Origin: Gemmataceae bacterium
GTDB lineage: Bacteria; Planctomycetota; Planctomycetia; Gemmatales; Gemmataceae
Assembly (NCBI GenBank): GCA_022842245.1
Contig: JALHPZ010000008.1
Coordinates: forward strand, 124,001 to 188,000
Direction of reading: 5' to 3'
Length of the DNA stretch: 64,000 nt
The translations under genes were made by a program, and so were the position numbers. Shown here one piece after another: positions 52,410-61,119 of this stretch (position 1 is the first letter of the stretch; each line of letters opens with the position of its first letter). The notes under the pieces were generated by a model. That model was given only the letters and a program-made list of their open reading frames with translations, had not been told where the DNA came from and ran no database searches.

Positions 52410-53270
52410 TTATCCGGGTCGGCGTTCGGTCGGCCGCGGCGCTTCCGGCCGTCGTTCACCTTCGCGTCGTTCGCCGCCTTCGGGCCGCGGGCCGTCGGGG
52501 CGGCGTTCCATTGGGCGCCCTTCGGGTCGTCGTTCGCCTTCGCGTCGTTCGCCGCCTTCGGGCCGCGGGGCGTCGGGACGGCGTTCCATTGGGCGCCCTT
52601 CCGGACGTCGTTCGCCACCTTCGGGGCGACGTTCCATCGGTCGGCCTTCCGGACGGGCCGTCTCCGGTCGGCGATCGCCCGATTCAGGACGCGGGGCCGG
52701 TCCACCGCGACCGAACCCCATCGGCCCGCCGGGGAATCCGCCGGTCATCGGGCCGCGGTTGAACGGGGCTGGACCACCAGATGCGAACGGCGGACCGCCG
52801 CGACCCATCGGACCGGCGAAGCCGCCGCCCGTGCGGGCACCGGGGCCACCCGGGCCGGGACGGCGGTGAGTTCGCTCTATGGCTTCGATTACTTTCTTCG
52901 CGGCCGTGGCACGCGCGTCGTCGGGGCCGTTGGCGAGGTTCCGCAGCATCGGCAGGGCTTTTTCGCCCATGGCCACGAGGCCGGCGCGGGCGCTGTCGCG
53001 GACGCTGTCGTGCGGGTCGATCATGTGCTCGGCGAGCATGTGCATCCAGCGTTCCACATGCTCGCGACCGCCGCGTTCGTCGGCCCGGGGCTGATCGCGG
53101 CGTTCTTCGCGCGGCTGGTCCCGTCGTGGTTCTTCGCGGGGTCGTTCGCGGTTGGGCGGACCGCCGGGGCCACCCGGACCGGGACGGGGCCGGTCGCCAC
53201 CAGGAGGTTGTGCGTATGCGGTGCCCAACCCGAGGCTGGCGAGTGTCAGGAGTGTCCAGAGTCGACGCAT
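52410..53270 (-). CDS. secreted Arg/Pro/Glu-rich repeat protein
   Basis: A 286-residue protein with a signal peptide (MRRLWTLLTLASLGLGTAYA). An Arg/Pro-rich spacer (about residues 22-70) leads to a helical, HEAT-like middle (WMHMLAEHMIDPHDSVRDSA, then GEKALPMLRNLANGPDDARA, about 73-125) and a Gly/Pro/Phe-rich stretch. The last 80 residues are tandem repeats with a 26-residue unit containing RRPEGRPMERR and RPEGGERREGE. The unit is also a 78-base direct repeat in the DNA (about 52430-52660). Function is unknown; the charged tail may bind polyanions. Confidence 0.75.
   Translation of the reverse strand: MRRLWTLLTLASLGLGTAYAQPPGGDRPRPGPGGPGGPPNRERPREEPRRDQPREERRDQPRADERGGREHVERWMHMLAEHMIDPHDSVRDSARAGLVAMGEKALPMLRNLANGPDDARATAAKKVIEAIERTHRRPGPGGPGARTGGGFAGPMGRGGPPFASGGPAPFNRGPMTGGFPGGPMGFGRGGPAPRPESGDRRPETARPEGRPMERRPEGGERRPEGRPMERRPDAPRPEGGERREGERRPEGRPMERRPDGPRPEGGERREGERRPEAPRPTERRPG
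52430..52680. repeat. 78-base tandem repeat encoding 26-residue units
   Basis: The block GGCGTTCCATTGGGCGCCC recurs 78 bases apart (about 52502 and 52580), each followed by the same TTCGG...TCGTTCGCC sequence; shorter partial units flank them. It encodes the C-terminal repeats of the protein at 52410-53270. Confidence 0.8.
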
Positions 53271-53381
53271 GGGAGGTGTACCTGAGAGAGGAATCGGTGG
53301 GGTTTCCAGAGCCTACAGAATGAAACGGCACAACGGAAGCCGACGCGACAGGCGTCGTCGTGAATTTCCCGTGAGACAGCG

Positions 53382-54713
53382 TCAGGCGGCGAGGGCCGGG
53401 GGTTGGCTCTGCGGGGTGCGCCGTACGACGCGGTTCCACGCCCCGAGCGCGAGGCGCGTGCCCCAACCCAGGCCGGGCGCGGGCATCGGCGGTTCCAATT
53501 CGCTCGTACTCGGCCGAAATACCACGATCAGCAACAGTGGCGTGTACCAGAGCACATACAGCCCGCCGCGGTCCGCGTACCAGAACTGCACGCCGATGAG
53601 CACCGCCGCAGATAGTGCCGCTACGTGAGTCATGGTGCGTACCGACGGCCAGAAGAACGATGTGAACGTGAACGCGGCGAACACGATAAACACCGGCAAC
53701 CGGTACGCCCAGTGCACACCCTGCCAGAAACTCTCGGCCAGCGGGCGCTTCCACGGCTGCCAGTCGGCCAGGTGCAACTGCTGAGAGAGACCGTTGGGAT
53801 AATAGCCCGCCGCCCAGACCAGGCTGAGCGTCACGGCGAGCGCCACCGCGGACGCCGAGAGGAAGCCGAGCAGGAACCGCCCCGCGCCCCGCCGCCAGTA
53901 GAAGTGCAGCCAGAGCGGAAGGAGCAGCGCCGGGAAGAAGGTCGTGCCCGCGGCGAGGCCGAGCAGCCACCCCGCCACACGCGGATGCCGGTACGCAAAG
54001 ATCGCCCACAGCACGAGCGCCGCCGGCAGCACATGGTGCAACTGCGAGATGTGGAACGCCGTGTACGGCAGCAACAAATAGAGTCCGCCCATCGCCGCCC
54101 CGGTTTCCGCGTCCCGGAAGTGCCTCCACCCCACGAAGAACAGCCCGACCACCACCGCCGCGTGCCCCACCATCGCCAGCCCGCGCACCGTCCAGTTCCG
54201 CAACGAAGCGTAGTCCTGCGCGTCGACCGGTTCACCCTTCGCCACAACGGCCGTCGCCCCTTCCGCCACCCCTTCGATGGCGACGGACTGCTTGCCGACC
54301 GGTTCCCACGCGTCCGGCGGCCGCCGCGCCGCCACCGCCGCCAGACAGATGAACAGCGCGATCCCCAGCCACGTCAGCCCCGCCACCGACAGGTTCGAGC
54401 GCACCGCCGGCCGATGCACCGCCCCCAGATCCAGAAAGCAGCGCACAAACCAGAACGCCGACGCCCCCAGCAGCCACGCGTAGCCCCACACCCGCTCCCC
54501 GGCCGCGATGCTCGGCTCCGCGCTCGCGGTCTGGTTCGCCTCCTGCAACAGCAGGAACCCCGGCACGAACAGGAACAGAGCGATCAGATCCCAATTCCGC
54601 AGCGCCAGCGGCCGCGGGAAGTGGAAGAACAGCGCCACGGCCAACGCGAACGCGAAATAGAACCAGGAGGTCGAGTTCGGCAAATGGAATTCGAAGAAGA
54701 TCGACGCGAACAC
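53382..54713 (-). CDS. polytopic membrane protein of unknown function
   Basis: A 443-residue protein with about ten to eleven hydrophobic segments, beginning MFASIFFEFHLPNSTSWFYF. Features include LRNWDLIALFLFVPGFLLL, a soluble Glu/Ala-rich loop near residues 130-165, and HFYWRRGAGRFLLGFL. The general layout (many spans, soluble loops and aromatic-rich ends) resembles polyprenol-phosphate glycosyltransferases of the GT-C type or their partners, but the acidic active-site motif of that group is not obvious. It is preceded by the divergent metallophosphoesterase gene. Confidence 0.6.
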   Translation of the reverse strand: MFASIFFEFHLPNSTSWFYFAFALAVALFFHFPRPLALRNWDLIALFLFVPGFLLLQEANQTASAEPSIAAGERVWGYAWLLGASAFWFVRCFLDLGAVHRPAVRSNLSVAGLTWLGIALFICLAAVAARRPPDAWEPVGKQSVAIEGVAEGATAVVAKGEPVDAQDYASLRNWTVRGLAMVGHAAVVVGLFFVGWRHFRDAETGAAMGGLYLLLPYTAFHISQLHHVLPAALVLWAIFAYRHPRVAGWLLGLAAGTTFFPALLLPLWLHFYWRRGAGRFLLGFLSASAVALAVTLSLVWAAGYYPNGLSQQLHLADWQPWKRPLAESFWQGVHWAYRLPVFIVFAAFTFTSFFWPSVRTMTHVAALSAAVLIGVQFWYADRGGLYVLWYTPLLLIVVFRPSTSELEPPMPAPGLGWGTRLALGAWNRVVRRTPQSQPPALAA

Positions 54714-54822
54714 CGGTCACTCCTTCGAGGGGGACGGGAATCGGGCAGGATCGTTTTACGGAGATTCCCGCCCGCGAACGCCGGAATACGATGTCCGCAT
54801 CCCCTCCCCGCAGGCGACCGCC

Positions 54823-55689
54823 ATGAACGATTTCCCCACCCGTCGCGCCTTCCTGCGCGACGGCGCGCTCGTCCTCGCCGCCGCTGGCTCCTGCGCCAGC
54901 GCTGCCGACGCCCCGGCCACGCGCTTCGGCATCATCACCGACCTCCACTACGCCGACAAGCCCCCCGCCGGCACCCGCCACTACCGCGAGACGATCGCCA
55001 AACTCGCCGAGGCCGGCCGTCAGTTCGCCAAAGACAAGCCTGCCTTCGTGGTCGAACTCGGCGACCTCATCGACGCCGCCAGCGCCGTCGAAACCGAACT
55101 CGCCTACCTCAAGACCATCAACAAGGAGTTCGCCGCCATCGCCAAGGAGCGCCACCACGTCCTCGGCAACCACTGCGTCGACATGCTCTCGAAGGAGGAA
55201 TTCCTCGGCGGCGTCGAACGCAAGGACGCCCACTACTCCTTCGACTCCGCCGGCACGCACTTCGTCGTGCTCGACGCCTGCTATCGCTCCGACGGCAAGC
55301 CCTACGGCCGCAAGAACTCCAAGTGGAACGACGCCAACATCCCCGCCGCCGAACTCGACTGGCTCAAGGCCGACCTGAAGTCCGCGAAGGGGAAGGTGAT
55401 CGTGTTCGTCCACCAGCGGTTGGACGTGACCAACGACTACCGCATCCAGAACGCCCCCGCCGTCCGCAAGCTCCTCGAGGAGTCGGGCAAGGTCCTCGCC
55501 GTCTTCCAGGGCCACAGCCACAAGAACGACCACAAGGAGATCGCCGGTATCCACTACTGCACGCTGACGGCGATGATCGAGGGGAGCGGCGCGGCGAACA
55601 ACGGCTACTCGACCGTGGACGTGAAGGCCGACGGCACGATCGTCGTAGCCGGCTTCCGCAACCAGCAGGGGTACGAGTGGAAGGGATGA
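54823..55689 (+). CDS. Tat-exported metallophosphoesterase
   Basis: A 288-residue calcineurin-like phosphoesterase with a twin-arginine signal (TRRAFLRDGALVLAAAGS). The metal-binding blocks are in order: FGIITDLHYAD (about residues 35-45), VELGDLID (about 76-83), VLGNHCVD (about 112-119), the late His in VFVHQR (about 195) and FQGHSHKND (about 228). This pattern is typical of purple-acid/3',5'-cAMP phosphodiesterase relatives, which hydrolyse phosphate monoesters or diesters. A long gap with no gene follows before cpaF. Confidence 0.9.
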   Translation: MNDFPTRRAFLRDGALVLAAAGSCASAADAPATRFGIITDLHYADKPPAGTRHYRETIAKLAEAGRQFAKDKPAFVVELGDLIDAASAVETELAYLKTINKEFAAIAKERHHVLGNHCVDMLSKEEFLGGVERKDAHYSFDSAGTHFVVLDACYRSDGKPYGRKNSKWNDANIPAAELDWLKADLKSAKGKVIVFVHQRLDVTNDYRIQNAPAVRKLLEESGKVLAVFQGHSHKNDHKEIAGIHYCTLTAMIEGSGAANNGYSTVDVKADGTIVVAGFRNQQGYEWKG

Positions 55690-56034
55690 TCCTCGAATCC
55701 GCTTGACAATGCGCGGATCGTCGGGTCGGCCGTGGCCGCCGTCTGCAAAGTGATTCCGCCGCTCCCGCGCCACCCCCCGGCGGACCCACTCGCGTTTTCC
55801 GGACCCACTCCGGTCCACTCAAGCCCCATAAGGACTTACGTCGAATTCGGTGCCGGCCGCGCCTGCCTCGCTTCGCCGACTACACCATCCATCCCGACGA
55901 CGCCGACACCCGCCCGCCCAAACCGGTACGCACCCGATCGCAAGCCGCACGGAACGTGACTCCGGCCGGTTCCGCAGAACGGGCATTTCTGTTCTAGATT
56001 CTCATATCGACTCGCTTACTCGCCCGGAGCGCCC
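55690..56034. other. intergenic region without a gene
   Basis: A 345-base gap between the metallophosphoesterase and cpaF genes, both on the plus strand. A TTGACA hexamer occurs at 55703-55708 but no good -10 follows at the right distance. The part near 55990-56015 (TTCTAGATTCTCATATC) is AT-rich and is the better promoter candidate for cpaF. No convincing coding frame or strong hairpin was seen. Confidence 0.5.
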
Positions 56035-57453
56035 ATGGAACCTGTCGAAGGCGTGCGCAGCCAGAGTGGCTGGCGCACCCTGCCTGCCAAAGAGACGGTT
56101 GTTTCCTCTTCAAGCCCGACACCCACCATTACACCGCCCCCCGTATCGATTGCGGCGATCACTCACGACCAGCGATCCTCGATCGATCGATACAAGAGGG
56201 CGATCCAGAAGCAGATCGTGGATGCGGTCGGCAGTTCGAAATTGAAGACGCCGAATCCGGAAACGCAGCGCAGCGAAATCCGGTCATTGATCGTCAAACA
56301 GATCGCCCAGGACCCTCCGCCGGCTCCTGTCGCGGAGCATGAGCGAATCGCACGTGAGATTCTCGACGATATCCTCGGGTTGGGGCCGCTCGAACCCCTG
56401 TTCGCGGATCCCGCCATCTCGGACATTCTCGTCAACGGCCCCCACGAGGTTTATGTCGAAAGGCGCGGGGTTCTGGAATTGACGGACGTGCAGTTCCGTG
56501 ACGACGACCATGTCGTACAGGTTATCCGCAGGATCGTGGAGCGAATCAATCGCAGGGTCGATGAATCCTCGCCGATGGTGGATGCCCGGCTGCCGGATGG
56601 CTCTCGCGTGAATGCCATCATCCCGCCCTTGAGTCTTCGTGGCCCCGCGATCAGTATCCGTCGCTTCGGAAACAAAGCGCGGACACTGGAAGATCTGATC
56701 CGGCTTCACATGCTCACGCCCGAGATTGCCAATTACCTCCGGGCCGCGGTGAAGTCCCGTTTGAACGTCGTGATCAGCGGGGGAACCGGTTCCGGTAAGA
56801 CCACGCTCCTCAATGCCCTGAGTCATTCGATCCCGGATACCGAGCGGATTGTGACGATCGAGGACTCCGCGGAACTGAAACTGCAACAGCGTCACGTGCT
56901 TCCATTGGAAGCCAGACCGGCCAACATTGAAGGAAGGGGAGCGATCACCGTACGGGATCTCGTCCGGAACGCGTTGCGGATGCGGCCGGACCGGATTGTC
57001 ATCGGAGAATGTCGCGGCAGCGAGGCGTTGGACATGCTGCAGGCGATGAACACCGGTCACAACGGTTCGCTGACAACGCTCCATGCCAACACCCCGCGGG
57101 ATGTGTTGGCTCGCCTGGAGACCATGGTGCTGATGGCGGGATACGATCTTCCTGTCCGCGTGATCCGCCAGCAGATCGCCTCGGCTGTGAATGTGATCGT
57201 GCAGACCAATCGATTGATTGGCGGATCGAGGCGCGTAACGTCTGTGGCCGAGATTACCGGGATGGAGCAGGATGTGATCTGCATGCAGGAAATCTTCAAC
57301 TACCAGCAAACGGGTGTTTCGCCGACCGGAGCGATCACCGGTTTTTTTCAATCGACCGGTGTCCGGACGAATTACTCCGAACAGATGAATACGGCGGGGT
57401 GCCATTTGGAGACTGACCAGTTTGCCCAGCGTGTGCTGCACCGCGATTATTGA
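56035..57453 (+). CDS. cpaF: CpaF/TadA-type secretion ATPase
   Basis: A 472-residue ATPase that powers Tad-type pilus assembly or type II/IV-like secretion. The N-terminal domain has [19 protein letters not shown] (about residues 120-138). The Walker A motif is GGTGSGKTT (about 250-258), the Asp box [10 protein letters not shown], Walker [10 protein letters not shown] (about 321-329) and the His box [10 protein letters not shown]. All catalytic residues are intact. The family normally works with CpaE, TadB/C and pilin genes; here only a CpaE-like gene is nearby, convergent. The C-terminal part is the usual CpaF tail. Confidence 0.92.
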   Translation: MEPVEGVRSQSGWRTLPAKETVVSSSSPTPTITPPPVSIAAITHDQRSSIDRYKRAIQKQIVDAVGSSKLKTPNPETQRSEIRSLIVKQIAQDPPPAPVAEHERIAREILDDILGLGPLEPLFADPAISDILVNGPHEVYVERRGVLELTDVQFRDDDHVVQVIRRIVERINRRVDESSPMVDARLPDGSRVNAIIPPLSLRGPAISIRRFGNKARTLEDLIRLHMLTPEIANYLRAAVKSRLNVVISGGTGSGKTTLLNALSHSIPDTERIVTIEDSAELKLQQRHVLPLEARPANIEGRGAITVRDLVRNALRMRPDRIVIGECRGSEALDMLQAMNTGHNGSLTTLHANTPRDVLARLETMVLMAGYDLPVRVIRQQIASAVNVIVQTNRLIGGSRRVTSVAEITGMEQDVICMQEIFNYQQTGVSPTGAITGFFQSTGVRTNYSEQMNTAGCHLETDQFAQRVLHRDY

Positions 57454-57514
57454 TGCGACGACGCGCCCGGGGCTCTTGGCGTCGGATCGCCGCGTGTCCC
57501 GGTGTCTCCCGGGT

Positions 57515-58708
57515 TCAGGAGTTCCGGAACCGGTTGAGGGCCGTCTTCAAGCGATCCCAGATCGGAATGATCGGCAGGTGGACGGGGAAATGCGACTGTT
57601 CGAGGATGGTCGCGGCAAGTGCGCGAATGTCGGTGATCGAGCGGCTGGCGGGGACCACCTCGCGGAGCAATCGGGCTTGCTGGATCGCCGCCTGATGACC
57701 CGGACCGTCATCCGCGACGGGCACGACCGGGTTCAATTGCAGTAGATCTTTCAAGGCCGACTTCGAAAAGGATTTCAGCTCGGAATCGTACTGGTTGACG
57801 ATCAGTCCGATATCCTTGATGCCCTTTGCGTACAGCGCATCCCGGATGACTTTTGCCGACTGGACCGAAGGGACGTTCTGTCGCGTCACCAGGAAGATTT
57901 GGTCCGCCTCCAGGAGAGCTTGAAAGTAATCGGGATCGAATGTGTATGGCATGTCCATGACGATAAAGTTGGACACCTGGCGGAGGCATCGCACGACTTT
58001 ATGCAGTCGGCCGGGAGGCGGCGTCAATCGGTTGAGGCTCTTGGTTTGGCCTGCGAGAACGAGCAGATGCTCGTTGTAGGCGGTCAGCGCCGCCTTGACG
58101 GTCGCCAGACTCGGATCGGCGTCGTCGGTCAGTAACTCCTGCGTTGTCATCATCGGGTTCAAATCGAGTTGCGTTGCCAATCGGCCCATTCCAAGCGACA
58201 TTTCGGTGAGCACGACCGGTATTTCACCAATCGCAGCCAGTTCGGCGGCCAGGTTGATCGAAAGGCTTGTCGCGCCGCACCCTTCAATGACTCCACTGAT
58301 GGCGATGACGATACTCGGCGACTCCCGCAATCCAAATTGCAGAAGCAGTCGATCCAGCGATTTCTCCAGTTCGAGTGGATCGAACGGAAAGGGGAGAATC
58401 TGCGATGCGCCGGCCCGGCTCACCTGAAAGAGCGAGGTCGTATCGACGTCGCCTTCAACGACGGCCAGGACGGGCCAGCCCGGAAAGTGCCCTTCCAGTC
58501 GGGAGAGCTTTTCGACATCCGATACGGATCGCAATTGAATCACGATCAACCTCCGTGTCGTATCCGGAGGAGACGGCCAGCGTTGAAGCATGGCGTCCAC
58601 GGTTGGAAACTCTTCCGCAATGGTGACCGCATTGTCGATCAAACCCAGTCGCAGTGGCTCCGGAGTAGCCTGCGAGTGGTGGACGATCACGGCATTCAGT
58701 GGAAACAT
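57515..58708 (-). CDS. CpaE/TadZ-like ATPase
   Basis: A 397-residue protein of the MinD/ParA superfamily in its CpaE/TadZ form. An N-terminal response-regulator-like domain (about residues 1-125) includes IVIQLRSVSDVEKLS and FQVSRAGASQILPFPFDPLE. The P-loop is GVIEGCGATSLSINLA (about 143-158), a deviant Walker A lacking the second Lys, typical of CpaE. IVMDMPYTF and FLVTRQNVPSVQSA are the following switch and C-terminal blocks. It should place the Tad machinery at the pole or the membrane. I start at MFPLNAVIVHH (58708). It ends convergent to cpaF across 61 bases. Confidence 0.88.
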   Translation of the reverse strand: MFPLNAVIVHHSQATPEPLRLGLIDNAVTIAEEFPTVDAMLQRWPSPPDTTRRLIVIQLRSVSDVEKLSRLEGHFPGWPVLAVVEGDVDTTSLFQVSRAGASQILPFPFDPLELEKSLDRLLLQFGLRESPSIVIAISGVIEGCGATSLSINLAAELAAIGEIPVVLTEMSLGMGRLATQLDLNPMMTTQELLTDDADPSLATVKAALTAYNEHLLVLAGQTKSLNRLTPPPGRLHKVVRCLRQVSNFIVMDMPYTFDPDYFQALLEADQIFLVTRQNVPSVQSAKVIRDALYAKGIKDIGLIVNQYDSELKSFSKSALKDLLQLNPVVPVADDGPGHQAAIQQARLLREVVPASRSITDIRALAATILEQSHFPVHLPIIPIWDRLKTALNRFRNS

Positions 58709-58876
58709 GGGGCGAACTCCGAATGGATAACCACTCGCTTGCAACGAAAGCTTCGGTAGGGGGATTGGTCGAACTTGCGCGTGGTGTGAATCGATCTTCC
58801 GGGCGGTCGTTCAAGATTGCGGTGAAAACGGATCACCATAAAACCGTAGCACAATTTACCGCTGAAAAAACGGCAA

Positions 58877-58909
58877 TGCGCGATCGATCGGGCAAACATC
58901 GATCGCGCA
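58877..58909. repeat. hairpin in the region between the cpaE-like gene and the gene-tail remnant
   Basis: TGCGCGATCGAT (58877-58888) pairs perfectly with ATCGATCGCGCA (58898-58909) around CGGGCAAAC. It lies upstream of the minus-strand CpaE-like gene and could be regulatory or a termination signal. No clear T-tract follows on either strand. Confidence 0.5.
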
Positions 58910-58951
58910 TGCATTCGTGTTAATTATAGAGTGTTCGGTTTTGCGATGGCC

Positions 58952-59041
58952 TCACTTCCCCTTCACATCGAAGCAGAGCAGCACGTCCATGTCGCGGACG
59001 TAGAAGCCGCCGTTGGCGACGACGGGGTGCGGCCAACCGGT
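58952..59041 (-). pseudogene. remnant: last 29 codons of a PQQ-propeller gene
   Basis: On the minus strand this segment reads TGWPHPVVANGGFYVRDMDV and continues to a TGA stop, matching the C-terminus of the PQQ protein at 59890-61119 with one Ile-to-Val change and several silent differences. Nothing upstream of ACCGGT continues the homology. It is a truncated duplicate with no start and no likely function. The toxin-antitoxin pair lies between it and the intact copy. Confidence 0.85.
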
Positions 59042-59180
59042 GCGATTCGTTCAAGCATCAGTATCTCGCGAGGGCTTCCGCCCCGCCCCCCCCGCGTCCA
59101 GGGGGCAAGTCGATCCGCTCTTAAAACCCATCTTTGCCAACGTGGGCTATCGTATATCATCGCAGCAGGAGGAGCCTTGC

Positions 59181-59423
59181 ATGACCACCGAAACCATCTT
59201 CACCGAAGCCCTCGCCCTGCCTGCCGAACAGCGGGCGAAACTCGCCGCCCGGTTGCGTCAGTCTCTGTTCATCGTCTCGAATCCTGTTCAATCGCAGCAG
59301 ATCCCTGGCCCTGAGGGAAGCCTCGGCGACCATCCGCTCTTCGACGAATGGCTGGCGGCCGTGGCCGCGCAGCGTCGGCAACGGGAGGCCGAAGAAGAAG
59401 CAATCGAAGCGACTGGAGGATGA
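59181..59423 (+). CDS. putative antitoxin (addiction module type)
   Basis: An 80-residue protein starting MTTETIFTEALALPAEQRAKLAARLRQSL, the pattern of addiction-module (Unstab_antitox-like) proteins. The rest is Gln/Glu/Ala-rich helix. A GGAGGAG site lies eight bases before the ATG. Its stop overlaps the toxin ATG as ATGA, the classic arrangement of a toxin-antitoxin pair. It would bind and neutralise the PIN toxin and probably autoregulate the operon; a TATCGTATATCAT stretch just upstream may be the promoter. Confidence 0.7.
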   Translation: MTTETIFTEALALPAEQRAKLAARLRQSLFIVSNPVQSQQIPGPEGSLGDHPLFDEWLAAVAAQRRQREAEEEAIEATGG

Positions 59424-59845
59424 GAGTGGCGATGTACCTGTTCGACACCGACACCCTCAGCCTCTATCAGCACGATCACCCTCGTTTGCTGGGGGCAATC
59501 GCCGGTCATGCGAACGACGATCTTGCGATCTGCACGATCACGGTCGACGAACAATTGAGCGGCTGGTTCGCGATGGCGCGGTCCGCACGGACGCCGGCCG
59601 AGCAAGCTTCGGCCGCGACTTTCTTGATCCGGTTGGTCAATTCATGGAAACGGTTCAAGATCGTTCCCTACACGATGGGCGCGGTATTAGGATTCGAGCG
59701 ACTCTTGAAACTCAAACTCAACGTCGGTCGTAACGACCAGCGCATCGCGTGCATCGCGCTCGAACTCGGCGCGACGGTCGTGACCCGCAATCGCCGCGAC
59801 TTCGCCCGCATCCCCGGATTGACGATCGAAGATTGGTCGCTGTGA
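59420..59845 (+). CDS. vapC: VapC-type PIN-domain toxin
   Basis: A 141-residue PIN nuclease. Acidic metal-binding residues are in YLFDTDTLSL (near the N-terminus) and RNDQRIACIALELGATVVTR, followed by NRRDFARIPGLTIEDWSL, the canonical VapC end. Such toxins cut tRNA or rRNA and stop translation (family knowledge). The ATG at 59420 overlaps the antitoxin stop; ATG 59432 is possible. It lies between a truncated and an intact copy of the same PQQ gene tail, which suggests an acquired module. Confidence 0.88.
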   Translation: MRVAMYLFDTDTLSLYQHDHPRLLGAIAGHANDDLAICTITVDEQLSGWFAMARSARTPAEQASAATFLIRLVNSWKRFKIVPYTMGAVLGFERLLKLKLNVGRNDQRIACIALELGATVVTRNRRDFARIPGLTIEDWSL

Positions 59846-59889
59846 AAGCGTCTTAAATCGCTCGCGCGGCCCGGCTCGCCGGGGTGGGG

Positions 59890-61119
59890 CTATTTCCCCT
59901 TCACGTCGAAGCAGAGCAGCACGTCCATGTCGCGGATGTAGAAGCCGCCGTTGGCGACGACGGGGTGGGGCCAGCCGGTCGTCTTCGTCTTGAGGGGCTG
60001 CTTGAAGCGGGAGATTTCCTTGTACTCCTTCGGGTCGGGCTGGACGAGGGCGATGTCGCCGGAGTTGTAGCCGCGGACGTAGAGTTTGCCGTCGGCGAAG
60101 CAGATCGAGGCGGGGCCGACGGAGTTGTCCTTCCAGAGGATCTTGCCGGTGGCGAAGTCGGCGCAGAAGAGACCGGTGCCGGCGGTGGCGTAGAGGTGGC
60201 CGTCGTGCAGGATGGCGCCGCCGAGACTGGGGGCGAGCGCCTTGTCGAAGTAGAGTTCCTTGGCTTCGACGCCGGCGTTCGACGCGATCAGTTCGAGCGC
60301 CGCGCCGCCCGTGCGGGAACCGGCGATGAACACCTTGTTGCCCGAGACGACCGGCGTGAGGATGCTCGCGCCCGGATCCTGCGTGCGGCTGTGCTTCCAG
60401 AGGAATTCGCCGGTCTTGGCGTCGCAGCCGACGAGCGACTTGCGCAGGTACTGCACGTATTGTTTCCGACCGCCGCCTTCGACGGTCATGATCGAGGCGT
60501 ACTCGGCGAGGTCGCCGCCGGGCACGGCGCACTTCCAGATCACCTTGCCGTCGGCCTTGTTGAGCTTGGCGAGCGTGGCGGTCGATCCGCCGGGCGTGCA
60601 GACGACGGCATCACCATCGATGAGCACCGATTCGGTGTAGGCCCACATTCCGACCTTGCCCTCGAAGTCCTTCTTGAAATTGACGTGCCAGACGACCTCG
60701 CCCTTCGTGGTGAGGCAGTTGAGTTCGCCGTCGGAGGCGAGGCAGTAGAGGCGGTCGCCGTCGACGGTGATGGAAGCGCGGGTGCCGGGGTATTGGGGGC
60801 CATCGTTCTTGCCGACGGTGCCGATCTTGGTGGACCAGATTTCCTCGCCGGTCGCTTCCTTGAGGGCGACGGCGAATTCCTCCATCCCCTTCGTGGTTTG
60901 AATGTAGACGACGCCCTTCACGATGGTGGGCGAGGAGTAGCCGGTGCCGAGGTCGGTGCGTTTCCAGCGGAGGGGCGGGCCGTCCTTGGGCCACTCTTTC
61001 AGAAGTCCGGTCTCGGCGGATTTCCCGCTGCGTTCGGGGCCGCGCCACTGGGGCCAGTCGGCGGCGAAGGCGGGCGCGGCGACGGTGAGCAAGAGGAGGG
61101 AAGCGAGCGTGCGATTCAT
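59890..61119 (-). CDS. secreted PQQ-type beta-propeller protein
   Basis: A 409-residue protein with a signal peptide (MNRTLASLLLLTVAAPAFA) and the mature start ADWPQWRGPERSGKS. Propeller blades include YSSPTIVKGVVYIQTTKG, LYCLASDGELNCLTTKGE, LVGCDAKTGEFLWKHS and LFCADFATGKILWKDN. It resembles the gene at 22428 in layout but is not a close copy. Catalytic calcium and PQQ residues are not obvious. The last 29 codons are duplicated at 58952. The next feature upstream of the start is a large inverted repeat (61281-61520). Confidence 0.9.
   Translation of the reverse strand: MNRTLASLLLLTVAAPAFAADWPQWRGPERSGKSAETGLLKEWPKDGPPLRWKRTDLGTGYSSPTIVKGVVYIQTTKGMEEFAVALKEATGEEIWSTKIGTVGKNDGPQYPGTRASITVDGDRLYCLASDGELNCLTTKGEVVWHVNFKKDFEGKVGMWAYTESVLIDGDAVVCTPGGSTATLAKLNKADGKVIWKCAVPGGDLAEYASIMTVEGGGRKQYVQYLRKSLVGCDAKTGEFLWKHSRTQDPGASILTPVVSGNKVFIAGSRTGGAALELIASNAGVEAKELYFDKALAPSLGGAILHDGHLYATAGTGLFCADFATGKILWKDNSVGPASICFADGKLYVRGYNSGDIALVQPDPKEYKEISRFKQPLKTKTTGWPHPVVANGGFYIRDMDVLLCFDVKGK

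Noticed and set aside
52430-52680. Possible CRISPR array from the regular 78-base repeats
   Set aside because: Repeats are contiguous without unique spacers and are in frame with a protein that has a signal peptide.
58952-59041. Treating the gene-tail remnant as a small gene
   Set aside because: It has no start and matches only the end of the intact PQQ gene.
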